From Pseudoxanthomonas suwonensis J47 (lineage in GTDB: Bacteria; Pseudomonadota; Gammaproteobacteria; Xanthomonadales; Xanthomonadaceae), in NCBI RefSeq assembly GCF_000513955.1, contig NZ_KI911331.1, forward strand, positions 217,580 to 280,688: a stretch of DNA of 63,109 nucleotides, read 5' to 3'. Both the position numbers and the translations under genes were made by a program. Position 1 is the first letter of the stretch. Each line of letters opens with the position of its first letter. Shown one piece after another: positions 51,656-60,689 of this stretch. Below the pieces are notes generated by a model. The model saw only the letters and a program-made list of their open reading frames with translations, was not told the origin of the DNA and did not search any database.

Positions 51656-54538
51656 ATGTTTGCCAGCCGCACGCCGTTTCCGAAGAAACGCCCGCTGTTC
51701 CTAGCCATCGCCCTCGGCCTGTCCACGACCGCCGTGGCCGCGCCCGACCCGGACGGCATGCCGCAGGACGCCGAACCCGCGGTGGAAGCCGCCCAGGACG
51801 CCGAGGTCAAGTCGCTGGACCGCGTGCAGGTGACCGGCTCGCGCATCAAGCGCACCGACATCGAAGGCCCCTCGCCGGTGATCACGATCACCGCCGAAGA
51901 CATCCGCAAGCAGGGCTACAGCACCGTCGCCGAAGCGCTGCAGACGCTGACCGTCAACAACGGCGCCAACGTCGCCGGCGCCTCGCCGGACAACTTCCTC
52001 GACCTCAGCAATACCCAGCCGGACGCCTCCTTCCTCAACCTGCGCGGCATGGGCGTCGGCTACCAGCTGGTGCTGCTCAACGGCAAGCGCATGACCGAGT
52101 ACGCGGCCAGTTCCGGCGCCGCTTCCACCGGCGTCAGCCTCGGCAGCATCCCCGCCGCGGCGGTGGCGCGGATCGAGGTACTCAACGGCGGCGCCTCGGC
52201 CATCTACGGTTCCGACGCGGTCGCCGGCGTGGTCAACATCGTCACCAAGGACAACTGGGAAGGCCACAACGTCCGCGTCCGCGCCGGCACCACCGAGCAC
52301 GGCGGCGGCGACACCCTGCAGCTGCAGCTGACCGGCGGCAAGGCCTCCGACCGCGGCAGCCTCACCTACTCGATCGAGAAGCTCAACCGCGATCCGATCT
52401 TCGCCGCGCAGCGCGGCAACGTGATCCTCAGCGGCATGCGCGCGCCCGGCAACGCCGGCACCGACCGTCCCACGTGGGGCCTGGACATGGGCCTGATGGA
52501 CGGGGACTACAACGACTACTACTGGATGGCGCCCAACGGCGAGCTGGTCTACGCCAGCGACGTCGACCCGGCCACCGCACGCGCGGCGCTGGAGAACTCC
52601 TGCCGCACCTCCGACCCGCTGTTCTTCCCGATGTACTGGTCGTCCAGCGACGCCAACCCGGGCACCTGCGGCAACGCCGCCTACTACGACCAGGACACCA
52701 TCGCCAACAGGCAGGACAAGCTGTCGGCCTACGTCGCCGGCACCTACCGCCTGACCGATTCGCTGGAAGGCTACGGCCAGCTGCTGGTGCAGCAGTCCAG
52801 GAGCAAGTCGACGCACCGCACCAGCATGTACCTGTACAACTCGGGCGACGCCTACGACGTCAACATCGGCAAGTTCGAGTACTGGCGCCCGCTGACCCCG
52901 CAGGGCATCGGCGGCGCGCCCTGGCGCACCTGGGACGAGAACTTCGCCAGCCTGAACCTCGGCGTGCGCGGCACCGTCGCCGACCGCTTCGACTGGGACG
53001 CCAGCGTCGCCCTGTCGCGCGACGAGATGCGCAGCAGCTGGCGCCAGCTGCTGAAGGACCGCGTCCACCGCTACCTGTTCGGCGAAGCCATCGGCGAGGT
53101 CGACGGCGCCCCGCTCTACGAGATCGACCCGCGCGTGCTGTTCGGCCCGGTGAGCCCGGAGGCCTACAACCAGATGGTCGACACGGTGCGCAACCGCAAC
53201 CTGTCGCAGACCAGCCAGGCGCAGTTCGTGTTCACCGGCCCGCTGTTCTCGCTGCCGGCCGGCGACGTGGACATGGCGGCGGTGCTGGAAGCCTCGCACT
53301 CGAAGTACGAGCTCGGCCCGGATCCGCGCAGCGTCAGCACCTACGACGGCCCCGACAAGACCTTCAACTTCACCGGCGTCTCCGGCGGCGGCCCGCGCGA
53401 CCGCTATGGCGCCGGCCTCGAGCTGCGCGTCCCGCTGCTGGACAGCCTGACCGCGAACCTCGCCGGCCGCTGGGACAAGTACGACGACATCTCCGACGTC
53501 GGCGACGCGACCACCTGGCAGGCCAGCCTGGAATGGCGCCCGGTCGACCGGCTGCTGGTCCGCGCCAGCCGCCAGACCAGCTTCATGGCGCCGAACATCA
53601 TGTGGCTCTACGGCGAGCCGGTGGTCGAGTACAACGACTACCTGACCAACTACTACCTGTGCCGCGTCGACGGAATGGACCTCAACACCAGCGAGGGCCT
53701 GAACCAGTGCCGCGCCACCCACCGCCAGGGCGCGTGGTACACCGAGGGCGGCAACAACACCCGCCTGCACGAGGAAACCGCCACTTCCACCGGCTTCGGC
53801 ATCGTCTGGGACGTCACCGACCAGCTCTCGCTCAGCGCCGACTACTGGAGGATCGAGCTGTCCGGCAAGAGCCAGTACATGGACTCCGAGTTCCTGATGA
53901 GCGAGAACGCCAACTGCCTGCTGGGCCGGCGCATCGACGGGACCGCGGTGGATCCGAACTCGGCGGCCTGCGCGATCTACCTGGACTACGTCGACCGCGA
54001 CGCCAGTGGCCGCGTGCGCGAGTACTTCCTCGACGCGATCAACCAGGCCGGCGTGCGCACCGAGGGCTTCGACCTGACCCTGCGCTATGCCATCGACACC
54101 GCCAGCCTGGGCCGCTTCAACCTGGCCGCCGGCCACAGCCGGACCCGCAAGTACGAAGTGCAGATCGCCGCCGGCGATCCGTGGGAGGACTACCTGGAGT
54201 GCTCGTACTACGTCTGCGGCGAGCAGCCGGTCGCCTTCCGTTCGCGCAGCAACTGGACCGTGTCCTGGAGCCGTGACGCCTGGAACGCCAGCCTGTACGG
54301 CTACCGCAACGCCGGCCGGGTGAACTACCGCGGCACCGCGCTGCTGCCGGCCTACGTGCAGTGGAACGGCAGCCTGTCCAGGCAGATCACCGACAACATC
54401 CGCGTGGGCGTGGACGTGGTCAACCTGTTCGACAGGTTCGGCCCGAAGGACGAGACCATCACCTGGTTCCCGTTCTACTCCATGGCCTACGGCGCGATCG
54501 GCCGGTCCTACTTCCTCAACGTCGACATCGACTTCTGA
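51656..54538 (+). CDS. TonB-dependent outer-membrane receptor
   Basis: 960 residues from ATG 51656, preceded by GGAGAGAAGG. Signal peptide MFASRTPFPKKRPLFLAIALGLSTTAVAA; plug domain (about 55-190) with VQVTGSRIKRTDIEGPSPV and EVLNGGASAIYGSDAVAGVVNI; then a 22-stranded barrel ending RSYFLNVDIDF (C-terminal Phe). It belongs to the large receptor branch with the TGSRI start used for peptides, oligosaccharides or other large nutrients, not classical siderophores. Adjacent peptidase and D-amino-acid genes suggest peptide uptake. Confidence 0.93.
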   Translation: MFASRTPFPKKRPLFLAIALGLSTTAVAAPDPDGMPQDAEPAVEAAQDAEVKSLDRVQVTGSRIKRTDIEGPSPVITITAEDIRKQGYSTVAEALQTLTVNNGANVAGASPDNFLDLSNTQPDASFLNLRGMGVGYQLVLLNGKRMTEYAASSGAASTGVSLGSIPAAAVARIEVLNGGASAIYGSDAVAGVVNIVTKDNWEGHNVRVRAGTTEHGGGDTLQLQLTGGKASDRGSLTYSIEKLNRDPIFAAQRGNVILSGMRAPGNAGTDRPTWGLDMGLMDGDYNDYYWMAPNGELVYASDVDPATARAALENSCRTSDPLFFPMYWSSSDANPGTCGNAAYYDQDTIANRQDKLSAYVAGTYRLTDSLEGYGQLLVQQSRSKSTHRTSMYLYNSGDAYDVNIGKFEYWRPLTPQGIGGAPWRTWDENFASLNLGVRGTVADRFDWDASVALSRDEMRSSWRQLLKDRVHRYLFGEAIGEVDGAPLYEIDPRVLFGPVSPEAYNQMVDTVRNRNLSQTSQAQFVFTGPLFSLPAGDVDMAAVLEASHSKYELGPDPRSVSTYDGPDKTFNFTGVSGGGPRDRYGAGLELRVPLLDSLTANLAGRWDKYDDISDVGDATTWQASLEWRPVDRLLVRASRQTSFMAPNIMWLYGEPVVEYNDYLTNYYLCRVDGMDLNTSEGLNQCRATHRQGAWYTEGGNNTRLHEETATSTGFGIVWDVTDQLSLSADYWRIELSGKSQYMDSEFLMSENANCLLGRRIDGTAVDPNSAACAIYLDYVDRDASGRVREYFLDAINQAGVRTEGFDLTLRYAIDTASLGRFNLAAGHSRTRKYEVQIAAGDPWEDYLECSYYVCGEQPVAFRSRSNWTVSWSRDAWNASLYGYRNAGRVNYRGTALLPAYVQWNGSLSRQITDNIRVGVDVVNLFDRFGPKDETITWFPFYSMAYGAIGRSYFLNVDIDF

Positions 54539-54546
54539 TGGGCCTT

Positions 54547-54587
54547 GGCGGCCACGCGGTTCCAGCGCGCGTGGCCGCCTTTTTTTC
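54547..54587 (+). terminator. Terminator after the TonB receptor gene
   Basis: GGCGGCCACGCG pairs with CGCGTGGCCGCC over a 9-base loop and is followed by eight T (54580-54587). It lies 8 bases past the stop. This is one of the clearest intrinsic terminators in the window; the peptidase gene downstream may depend on readthrough or its own promoter. Confidence 0.9.
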
Positions 54588-54623
54588 CGCCGGTTACCCG
54601 GCACGCACCGGATTCCCGTACCC

Positions 54624-55787
54624 GTGACCGCGAAGCCCTGGCACGTCCTCCCGCTCCTGCTCGCCACGATCGTCGCCGCCGACGCGCAGGCCGCGGAGGC
54701 GCGGCCACGGGCGCGGGAGGCGGGCGTGGCGATCGGCACGCTGCCGACCGGACCGCGCAACGCGATCACCGACGTGGCCGGCGTCGGCGTGGGCCATGCC
54801 ACCCTGGCCGGGGGCACGCGCTTCAATACCGGCGTCACCGTGATCGTCCCGCATCCGCGCAACGCCTACCGCGAGCGCGTGCCGGCCGCGATCGTGGTCG
54901 GCAACGGCTTCGGCAAGCTGGCCGGCATCACCCAGGTGCAGGAGCTGGGCGAGCTGGAGACGCCGGTCTTCCTGACCGGCACCCTGAGCACCTGGAAGGT
55001 CGCCGACGCGGCGGTGGACTGGCTGCTGCGCCAGCCGGGCATGGACAAGGTGCGTTCGATCAACCCGGTCGTGGGCGAGACCAACGACGGCTACCTCAGC
55101 GACATCCGCGCGCGCCCGCTCACGCCGGAACTGGTGGAAAAAGCCCTGGCCGGCATCTCCTTCGGGGACGTCGAGGAAGGCGCCGTCGGCGCCGGCGCCG
55201 GTACCGTCGCCTTCGGCTGGAAGGGCGGCATCGGCACCAGTTCCCGCCGGCTGGCCGGGGGCGACGGCGGCTACACCGTCGGCGTGCTGGTGCAGAGCAA
55301 CTTCGGCGGCGAACTGACCATCGCCGGCGTGCCGGTGTGGAAGCAGCTGCCGGATCCGGGCGAGTACGCCCGCAGCACCACCGCCCCGCCGAGCACTGGC
55401 GACGGCAGCATCATGATGGTCGTGGCCACCGATGCGCCGCTGGATGCGCACCAGCTGCAGCGCCTGGCGAAGCGCGCCCTGGTCGGCCTGGCGCGCACCG
55501 GTTCGGTGATGTCCAACGGCTCGGGCGACTACGTGATCGCCTTCTCCACCGCGCCGGAGAACCTGCGCAACCCGGACGCGCCGGTGCAGCCGGCGCGCAG
55601 CCTGGCCGGCGAGGCGATGTCGCCGCTGTTCCAGGCCGCCGCCGAGGCCACCGAGGAAGCGATCGTCAATTCGATGTTCCGCGCCCGCACCGTGCATGGG
55701 CACCGCGGCACCGCCGCGGCGCTGCCGCTGGAGCCGGTGCTGGAAGCGCTGGATCGCGCAGGCGCGCGGACCCGTCCGGCGCCCTGA
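54624..55787 (+). CDS. P1-family (DmpA-type) aminopeptidase, secreted
   Basis: 387 residues from GTG 54624. Signal peptide (WHVLPLLLATIVAADAQA), then the P1 Ntn-like fold: GPRNAITDVAGVGVGHATL at the start, NGFGKLAGITQVQELGELETP, and the autocleavage site Gly261-Ser262 in STGDGSIMMVVATDAPL, whose Ser becomes the nucleophile of the beta chain. Relatives include DmpA (D-/L-aminopeptidase) and beta-peptidyl aminopeptidases. It follows the receptor gene by 85 bases, so it probably processes imported peptides. Confidence 0.92.
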   Translation: MTAKPWHVLPLLLATIVAADAQAAEARPRAREAGVAIGTLPTGPRNAITDVAGVGVGHATLAGGTRFNTGVTVIVPHPRNAYRERVPAAIVVGNGFGKLAGITQVQELGELETPVFLTGTLSTWKVADAAVDWLLRQPGMDKVRSINPVVGETNDGYLSDIRARPLTPELVEKALAGISFGDVEEGAVGAGAGTVAFGWKGGIGTSSRRLAGGDGGYTVGVLVQSNFGGELTIAGVPVWKQLPDPGEYARSTTAPPSTGDGSIMMVVATDAPLDAHQLQRLAKRALVGLARTGSVMSNGSGDYVIAFSTAPENLRNPDAPVQPARSLAGEAMSPLFQAAAEATEEAIVNSMFRARTVHGHRGTAAALPLEPVLEALDRAGARTRPAP

Positions 55788-55796
55788 ACAACAGGC

Positions 55797-56945
55797 TCAG
55801 GACAGCAGCCGCGCCAGCTGGGTGCGGCTGGACACGTTCAACTTGCGGTAGGCCGAACTGAGCTGGCTCTCGATGGTCTTGCGCGAGCGCGAGAGCCGCG
55901 CGGCGATCTCCTCGTTGCTCAGGCCGCTGGCGGCCAGCAGGGCGACCTTGCGCTCGCTCGGCGAGAGGCCACGCAGCAGGGCCAGCGCCTGCGGCGACGG
56001 TTCCGGCCCGTCGGGCAGCTTCTCGTCGACCGGCGTGAGCAGCAGCATGTGGTGGAGGTCGCGGCCCGACGCGCGTGCGGCGGACGACACCTCGATCCCC
56101 AGGCGCAGGTGCCTGCGGTGGGCATGGCGGACCTCGAATGCGCCGCCCGGCCCCAGCGCCGGGGCGGGACCGGCCGCGGCGGCGCCGTGGCCATGCAGCC
56201 ATTGCCGCAGCGGCAGCTCGATCGCCCGCGGCAGGCGTCCCTTCTGGTCGCCCTCTTCGCTCCAGGTGCGACAGATGCGCCGAGCCTCGGCCGACATGTA
56301 GAACGGCACCAGCTTCGCGTCCACCAGCACCGCCGCGATCGGCAGTTCGTGGACCAGCGCCTCCAGCGTCCGCCGCTTCGCACGCTCGCTTTCCGCGGCG
56401 CGGATCCGCTGCAGGCTCGCCTCGAGCAGCGGATACAGCTCCTGCAGCAGGGCCAGTTCGCGCCTGCCGAGTTCGGCGAGGCTGGGATGCAGGCGGATGC
56501 TCAGCACCGCCTCCAGCGACCTCGGGCCCCAGAAGGCCAGGTGCACGAAATCGCGCCAGGCCGGCGCCGGGTCCTGCGCCCGCAGGCGCGCCTCGGCCTG
56601 GCCGTCGCCGGAGGCGATCTGCGAATACGTGTACCAGGGGATCCGCGGATTGGCGTCCAGGTACGGCGCGGCCACGTCCAGGCTGGTGACCAGCCGCGCC
56701 CCGGCGTCGCGCGCCTCGGCCAGGTAATGCCGTCCCTGCTGCGGCCGGTAGCCGTCGATGTCGTAGAGCAGGCTGAAGGAATGGCACGGCAGGGCCTTGC
56801 CGATCCAGGCCACGCAGGCTTCCCACAGCGCGTCCATGTCCAGGGCGCGGACCAGCGCCATGCGCTGGGCCACCCACGGATCCGCCGCCGGAAGGTCGGC
56901 CTCGGCAGGCGGGGAGTCGCTCAGTGCGGGGACCAGGAACTGCAT
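55797..56945 (-). CDS. LuxR-type transcriptional regulator
   Basis: 382 residues from ATG 56945. The N-terminal three quarters have no family I recognise, though parts (EALVHELPIAAVLVDAKLVPFYMSAEARR) look PAS-like. The last 60 residues are a clear LuxR HTH: LSPSERKVALLAASGLSNEEIAARLSRS, with KTIESQLSSAYRKLNV. No receiver or autoinducer domain. Located between and facing the peptidase gene and away from the DUF1611 gene, it is the likely controller of this locus. Confidence 0.88.
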   Translation of the reverse strand: MQFLVPALSDSPPAEADLPAADPWVAQRMALVRALDMDALWEACVAWIGKALPCHSFSLLYDIDGYRPQQGRHYLAEARDAGARLVTSLDVAAPYLDANPRIPWYTYSQIASGDGQAEARLRAQDPAPAWRDFVHLAFWGPRSLEAVLSIRLHPSLAELGRRELALLQELYPLLEASLQRIRAAESERAKRRTLEALVHELPIAAVLVDAKLVPFYMSAEARRICRTWSEEGDQKGRLPRAIELPLRQWLHGHGAAAAGPAPALGPGGAFEVRHAHRRHLRLGIEVSSAARASGRDLHHMLLLTPVDEKLPDGPEPSPQALALLRGLSPSERKVALLAASGLSNEEIAARLSRSRKTIESQLSSAYRKLNVSSRTQLARLLS

Positions 56946-57030
56946 CACCTTCCGGACAGGTCGCGGGGCACGCCGACAATTAGCATCGCCATCGCCCGGC
57001 CGGCAAGCACGCGATGGATCCGCCGGTCGG

Positions 57031-57050
57031 GAATGGGGGTTTCTTCCGAT
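57031..57050 (+). promoter_or_regulatory. Conserved motif upstream of the DUF1611 gene
   Basis: GGGGTTTCTTCCGAT (57036-57050) matches 12 of 15 bases of the motif at 51457-51471. A weak -10 candidate, TGGAAT (57072-57077), lies 21 bases downstream, close to the 22-base spacing at the receptor promoter. Confidence 0.45.
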
Positions 57051-57135
57051 TCGCCGGCCTCGCGAAAGTGCTGGAATGGGCTTCCACAGTCCCTCCGGAC
57101 CCCCAGCCCCTCCCCGGCACACCTCGGGAAACCCG

Positions 57136-58158
57136 ATGAACCAGCTCGTCAACACGGTCAACCTGCGCAAGCCCTACCTGCTCTTCCTCGGCGAGGAAAC
57201 CAACCCGCTCAAGGCCAAGACCGCCTTCGGCCTGCGCGACTGGGCCGGCGCGGACTGCGTCGGCCAGACCCGGGCCCCGGGCGGCAGCGTCGACCTGGGC
57301 CTGCCGGAGATGGACGCCGCCGCGGCCCATGCCGCCGGCGCGCGCTCGCTGCTGATCGGCGTGACCCCGCCGCAGGGCCGGATCCCGGCGCACTGGGCGC
57401 CGCTGCTGCTGGACGCGGTGCGCAACGGCCTGGACATCGTCAGCGGCCTGCACACCCCGCTGGACATCGTGCCCGGCCTGGCCGAAGCGGCGGCCGAAGC
57501 CGGCGTGCGCCTGGTCGACGTGCGCCGCCCGCCCGCGGACCTGCCCCGCGCCACCGGCAGGAAGCGCAGTGGCAGGCGCGTGGCGATGGTCGGCACCGAC
57601 TGCGCGCTGGGCAAGAAGTACACCGCGCTGGCCCTGGCCCGCTCGATGCGCGCCGCCGGCCTGGACGCGGATTTCCGCGCCACCGGGCAGACCGGGATCA
57701 TGATCGCCGGCGCGGGCATCGCCATCGACGCGGTCGTCGCCGACTTCATCGCCGGCGCCGCCGAATGCATTTCCCCGGCCGCCGCGGCGGACCACTGGGA
57801 CCTCATCGAAGGCCAGGGCTCGCTGTTCCATCCCGCCTACGCCGGCGTGACCATGGGCCTGCTGCACGGCTCGCAGGCCGATGCGCTGGTGCTGTGCCAC
57901 GACCCGCTGCGCGAGCACCTGGTCAGCTGGCCGGACTACCCGGTGCCGGGGCTGCGCGAGGCGCGCGACCTGTACCTCGCCGTCGCCCGCCTGACCAATC
58001 CGCAGGCGCGGCTGGCCGCGGTCAGCCTCAACACGTCGGCGCTGGACGAGGCGGCGGCACGCGAGGCGCTGGAGCAGGCCGAACGCGAACTCGGCGTGCC
58101 GGCATTCGATCCGATGCGTACCGCGCACGGGCGCGTCATCGCCTCGATCGTGGGCTGA
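57136..58158 (+). CDS. DUF1611 protein, DgcN-like (proposed D-glutamate N-acetyltransferase)
   Basis: 340 residues from ATG 57136. N-terminal Rossmann-like domain (about 10-140) and a C-terminal P-loop domain with VGTDCALGKKYTALALA (Lys160 in the loop) and HWDLIEGQGSLFHPAYAG, typical of DUF1611. Often mis-annotated as an NAD-dependent epimerase. I recall members described as D-glutamate N-acetyltransferase (DgcN) paired with the racemase DgcA. Here the next gene, 4 bases on, is just such an enolase-family enzyme, which supports that reading. Confidence 0.8.
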   Translation: MNQLVNTVNLRKPYLLFLGEETNPLKAKTAFGLRDWAGADCVGQTRAPGGSVDLGLPEMDAAAAHAAGARSLLIGVTPPQGRIPAHWAPLLLDAVRNGLDIVSGLHTPLDIVPGLAEAAAEAGVRLVDVRRPPADLPRATGRKRSGRRVAMVGTDCALGKKYTALALARSMRAAGLDADFRATGQTGIMIAGAGIAIDAVVADFIAGAAECISPAAAADHWDLIEGQGSLFHPAYAGVTMGLLHGSQADALVLCHDPLREHLVSWPDYPVPGLREARDLYLAVARLTNPQARLAAVSLNTSALDEAAAREALEQAERELGVPAFDPMRTAHGRVIASIVG

Positions 58159-58162
58159 GCGC

Positions 58163-59146
58163 ATGCCACGCACCCTGTCCGTCCGCCCGCATGCCTGGGC
58201 GCTGAAGGAGCCGTTCGCGATCTCGCGCGGCACGCGCACGCATGCGCGCGTGGTGATCGTCGAGGTGCACGAGGCCTGCAAGGTCGGCCGCGGCGAGGCC
58301 GGCGGCGTCGCCTACCACGGCGAAACCCCGGAAAGCATGGCGGTGCAGATCGAACAGGTGCGCGCCGCGGTGGAAGCCGGTTGCGACCGCCGGCAGCTGG
58401 CCGACCTGCTGCCCGCCGGTGGCGCGCGCCATGCGCTGGACGCCGCACTGTGGGACCTGGAAGCGAAGCTCAGCGGCGTGCCCGTGTGGCAGCGCGCCGG
58501 CGTGGGACGCTGGGAGCCGGTCGACAGCGCGGTCACCATCGGCATGCGCGACATCGATGCCTACGAGGCCGCCGCGCGCGCCTACGACGGCTATCCGTGG
58601 ATCAAGGTGAAGGTCGGCCCGGGCTCGCCCGAGGCCGCCATCCAGGCCGTGCGCCGCGGAGCGCCGCGCGCACGCCTGATCGTCGACGCCAACCAGTCCT
58701 GGAGCGTCGAGGAACTGTGCGAGTACGAACCGTTGTTGAGGCCGTTGGGGGTGGACCTGCTGGAGCAGCCCGTTGCCGCGGGCGCCGATGCTGGGCTGGT
58801 GGGCTATGCCGGGCAGATCCCGCTGTGCGCCGACGAGTCGTTGTCGACCGCAGCCGATCTGCCCGGCCTGGCCGGGCGCTACCGGTTCGTCAACATCAAG
58901 CTCGACAAGGTCGGCGGCCTGACCCCGGCGCTGGAACTGGCCGGGGCCGCGCGCGCGGCCGGCTTCCGCCTGATGGTGGGCTGCATGCTCGGCGGCTCGG
59001 TGTCGGTGGCGCCGGGCATGGTGCTGGCGCAGCTGTGCGAGGTCTGCGACCTCGACGGCCCCTGGCTGCAGTCGGAAGACTGGCCCGGCGGCATGGCCTA
59101 CGAGCAGGGGCGCATGGCGCTGCCGTCGCCGCAACTGTGGGGCTAG
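58163..59146 (+). CDS. Enolase-superfamily epimerase/racemase: N-acetyl-D-glutamate racemase (DgcA-like) or L-Ala-D/L-Glu epimerase
   Basis: 327 residues. Muconate-lactonising-type enolase fold: acid-base lysines in WIKVKVG (Lys148, Lys150), metal ligands Asp175 (VDANQSW), Glu201 (LEQP) and Asp224 (CADES), and the opposite lysine in NIKLDKVGG. This matches dipeptide epimerases (YcjG-like). Coupling to a DUF1611 gene favours action on N-acetyl-D-glutamate; L-Ala-D-Glu from murein is the alternative. Either way the product is an L-glutamate form. Confidence 0.85.
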   Translation: MPRTLSVRPHAWALKEPFAISRGTRTHARVVIVEVHEACKVGRGEAGGVAYHGETPESMAVQIEQVRAAVEAGCDRRQLADLLPAGGARHALDAALWDLEAKLSGVPVWQRAGVGRWEPVDSAVTIGMRDIDAYEAAARAYDGYPWIKVKVGPGSPEAAIQAVRRGAPRARLIVDANQSWSVEELCEYEPLLRPLGVDLLEQPVAAGADAGLVGYAGQIPLCADESLSTAADLPGLAGRYRFVNIKLDKVGGLTPALELAGAARAAGFRLMVGCMLGGSVSVAPGMVLAQLCEVCDLDGPWLQSEDWPGGMAYEQGRMALPSPQLWG

Positions 59147-59180
59147 CCACGGCCCACGGCCGCGGCCAGCCCCGCCACGC

Positions 59181-60551
59181 TTACAGGATGTAGCGGCTCA
59201 GGTCCGGATCCTGGACCAGGTCGCCCAGGTGCGCGTCGACGTAGGCGCGGTCGATGCTTACCGCCTGGCCGTCGCGGTCCGGCGCCTCGTAGCTGAGCGT
59301 GTCGAGCAGGCGCTCGAGCACGGTGTGCAGGCGCCGCGCACCGATGTTCTCCTGGCGTTCGTTGACCTGCGCGGCGATCTCCGCGAGGCGGGTGATCGCG
59401 TCCGGCGCGAATTCCAGCTTCACGCCCTCGGTGGCCATCAGCTCCACGTACTGGCGGGTCAGCGAGGCCTTCGGCTCGGTGAGGATGCGGACGAAGTCGT
59501 CCTTCGTCAGCGCGCTCAGCTCGACGCGGATCGGGAAGCGGCCCTGCAGCTCCGGGATCAGGTCCGAAGGCCTGGCCAGGTGGAACGCGCCGGAGGCGAT
59601 GAACAGGATGTGGTCGGTGCGCACCGTGCCGTACTTGGTCGACACGGTGGAGCCCTCGACCAGCGGCAGCAGGTCGCGCTGCACGCCTTCGCGGCTGACG
59701 TCGCCGCCAGACGAGAGCGAATCGCCGCGCTTGGCGACCTTGTCGATCTCGTCGATGAAGACGATGCCGTGCTGCTCGCAGGCCTCGATCGCCGCGGCGC
59801 GCACGTCGTCCTCGTTGACCAGCCTGGCCGCCTCTTCCTCGACCAGCTGCGGGCGCGCCGCCTTGATCGTGACCGTGCGCTTGTGGGTCTTGCCGCCGCC
59901 AAGATTGGCGAACATCTGCCGCAGCTGCTGGCCCATTTCTTCCATGCCCGGCGGGGTCATGATGTCCACGCCGGTGCTGGCCGCCAGCTCCAGCTCGATC
60001 TCGCGCTCGTCCAGCTCGCCGGCGCGCAGCATCCTGCGGAACTTGGCGCGGGTGGAGTCTTCCGGCCCGGATACCTGGACCTCGGTGGGCCCGGTGTCGA
60101 AGCCCATCGTCGGCGCGCGGCGCGGCAGCAGCGCGTCGAGGATGCGTTCCTCGGCGCGTTCCTCGGCCTGCAGGCGCACGCGCGCCTTGGCCTGCTCACG
60201 GTACATCTTCACCGCCGTGTCGGCCAGGTCGCGGATGATCTGCTCGACGTCCTTGCCGACGTAGCCGACCTCGGTGAAGCGCGTGGCCTCGACCTTGACG
60301 AAGGGCGCATTGGCCAGGGTCGCCAGGCGGCGCGCGATCTCGGTCTTGCCCACGCCGGTGGGGCCGATCATCAGGATGTTCTTGGGCATGACCTCGTTGC
60401 GCAGCTCCGGCGCCAGCTGCATGCGGCGCCAGCGGTTGCGCAGGGCGATCGCGACCGCGCGCTTGGCCGCGTGCTGGCCGACGATGTGCCGGTCGAGCTC
60501 CTGCACGATCTCGCGCGGGGTCATGGTGGAGGATGAGGTGTTCGCGGTCAT
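59181..60551 (-). CDS. hslU: ATP-dependent protease ATPase subunit HslU
   Basis: 456 residues from ATG 60551. AAA+ unfoldase: Walker A GPTGVGKT (63-70), pore loop GYVGKD, the variable I domain (about 110-240), Walker [15 protein letters not shown] and sensor regions; C-terminal residues DLSRYIL dock into HslV. A start at 60524 ([10 protein letters not shown]) is possible and no strong ribosome site decides it. Partner of hslV, separated by 138 bases with inverted repeats. Confidence 0.97.
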   Translation of the reverse strand: MTANTSSSTMTPREIVQELDRHIVGQHAAKRAVAIALRNRWRRMQLAPELRNEVMPKNILMIGPTGVGKTEIARRLATLANAPFVKVEATRFTEVGYVGKDVEQIIRDLADTAVKMYREQAKARVRLQAEERAEERILDALLPRRAPTMGFDTGPTEVQVSGPEDSTRAKFRRMLRAGELDEREIELELAASTGVDIMTPPGMEEMGQQLRQMFANLGGGKTHKRTVTIKAARPQLVEEEAARLVNEDDVRAAAIEACEQHGIVFIDEIDKVAKRGDSLSSGGDVSREGVQRDLLPLVEGSTVSTKYGTVRTDHILFIASGAFHLARPSDLIPELQGRFPIRVELSALTKDDFVRILTEPKASLTRQYVELMATEGVKLEFAPDAITRLAEIAAQVNERQENIGARRLHTVLERLLDTLSYEAPDRDGQAVSIDRAYVDAHLGDLVQDPDLSRYIL

Positions 60552-60564
60552 TGGGGGGACTGGT

Positions 60565-60682
60565 CCGTGATTCGTAATTCGGGATTCGGGATTGGAAGAA
60601 GCAGAAGCGGGTGACATCGCGATGGGAGGGAATCGAAGGCTCTTGCTCTTCCGGATCACCAATCACCAATCACGAATCACGG
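60565..60682. repeat. Inverted GATTCG/GATTGG repeat pair between hslV and hslU
   Basis: CCGTGATTCGT (60565-60575) is the exact complement of ACGAATCACGG (60672-60682). Both arms continue as degenerate tandem ATTCGGG and ATTGGTG units, so the gap could fold into one long imperfect hairpin in the middle of the hslVU transcript. Confidence 0.65.
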
Positions 60683-60689
60683 CCCCCGA

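Noticed and set aside
51701-54862. A 1053-codon minus-strand frame antisense to the TonB receptor gene
   Set aside because: The plus strand encodes a complete receptor with signal peptide, plug and terminal Phe; the antisense protein is Val/Gly/Ala/His-rich filler.
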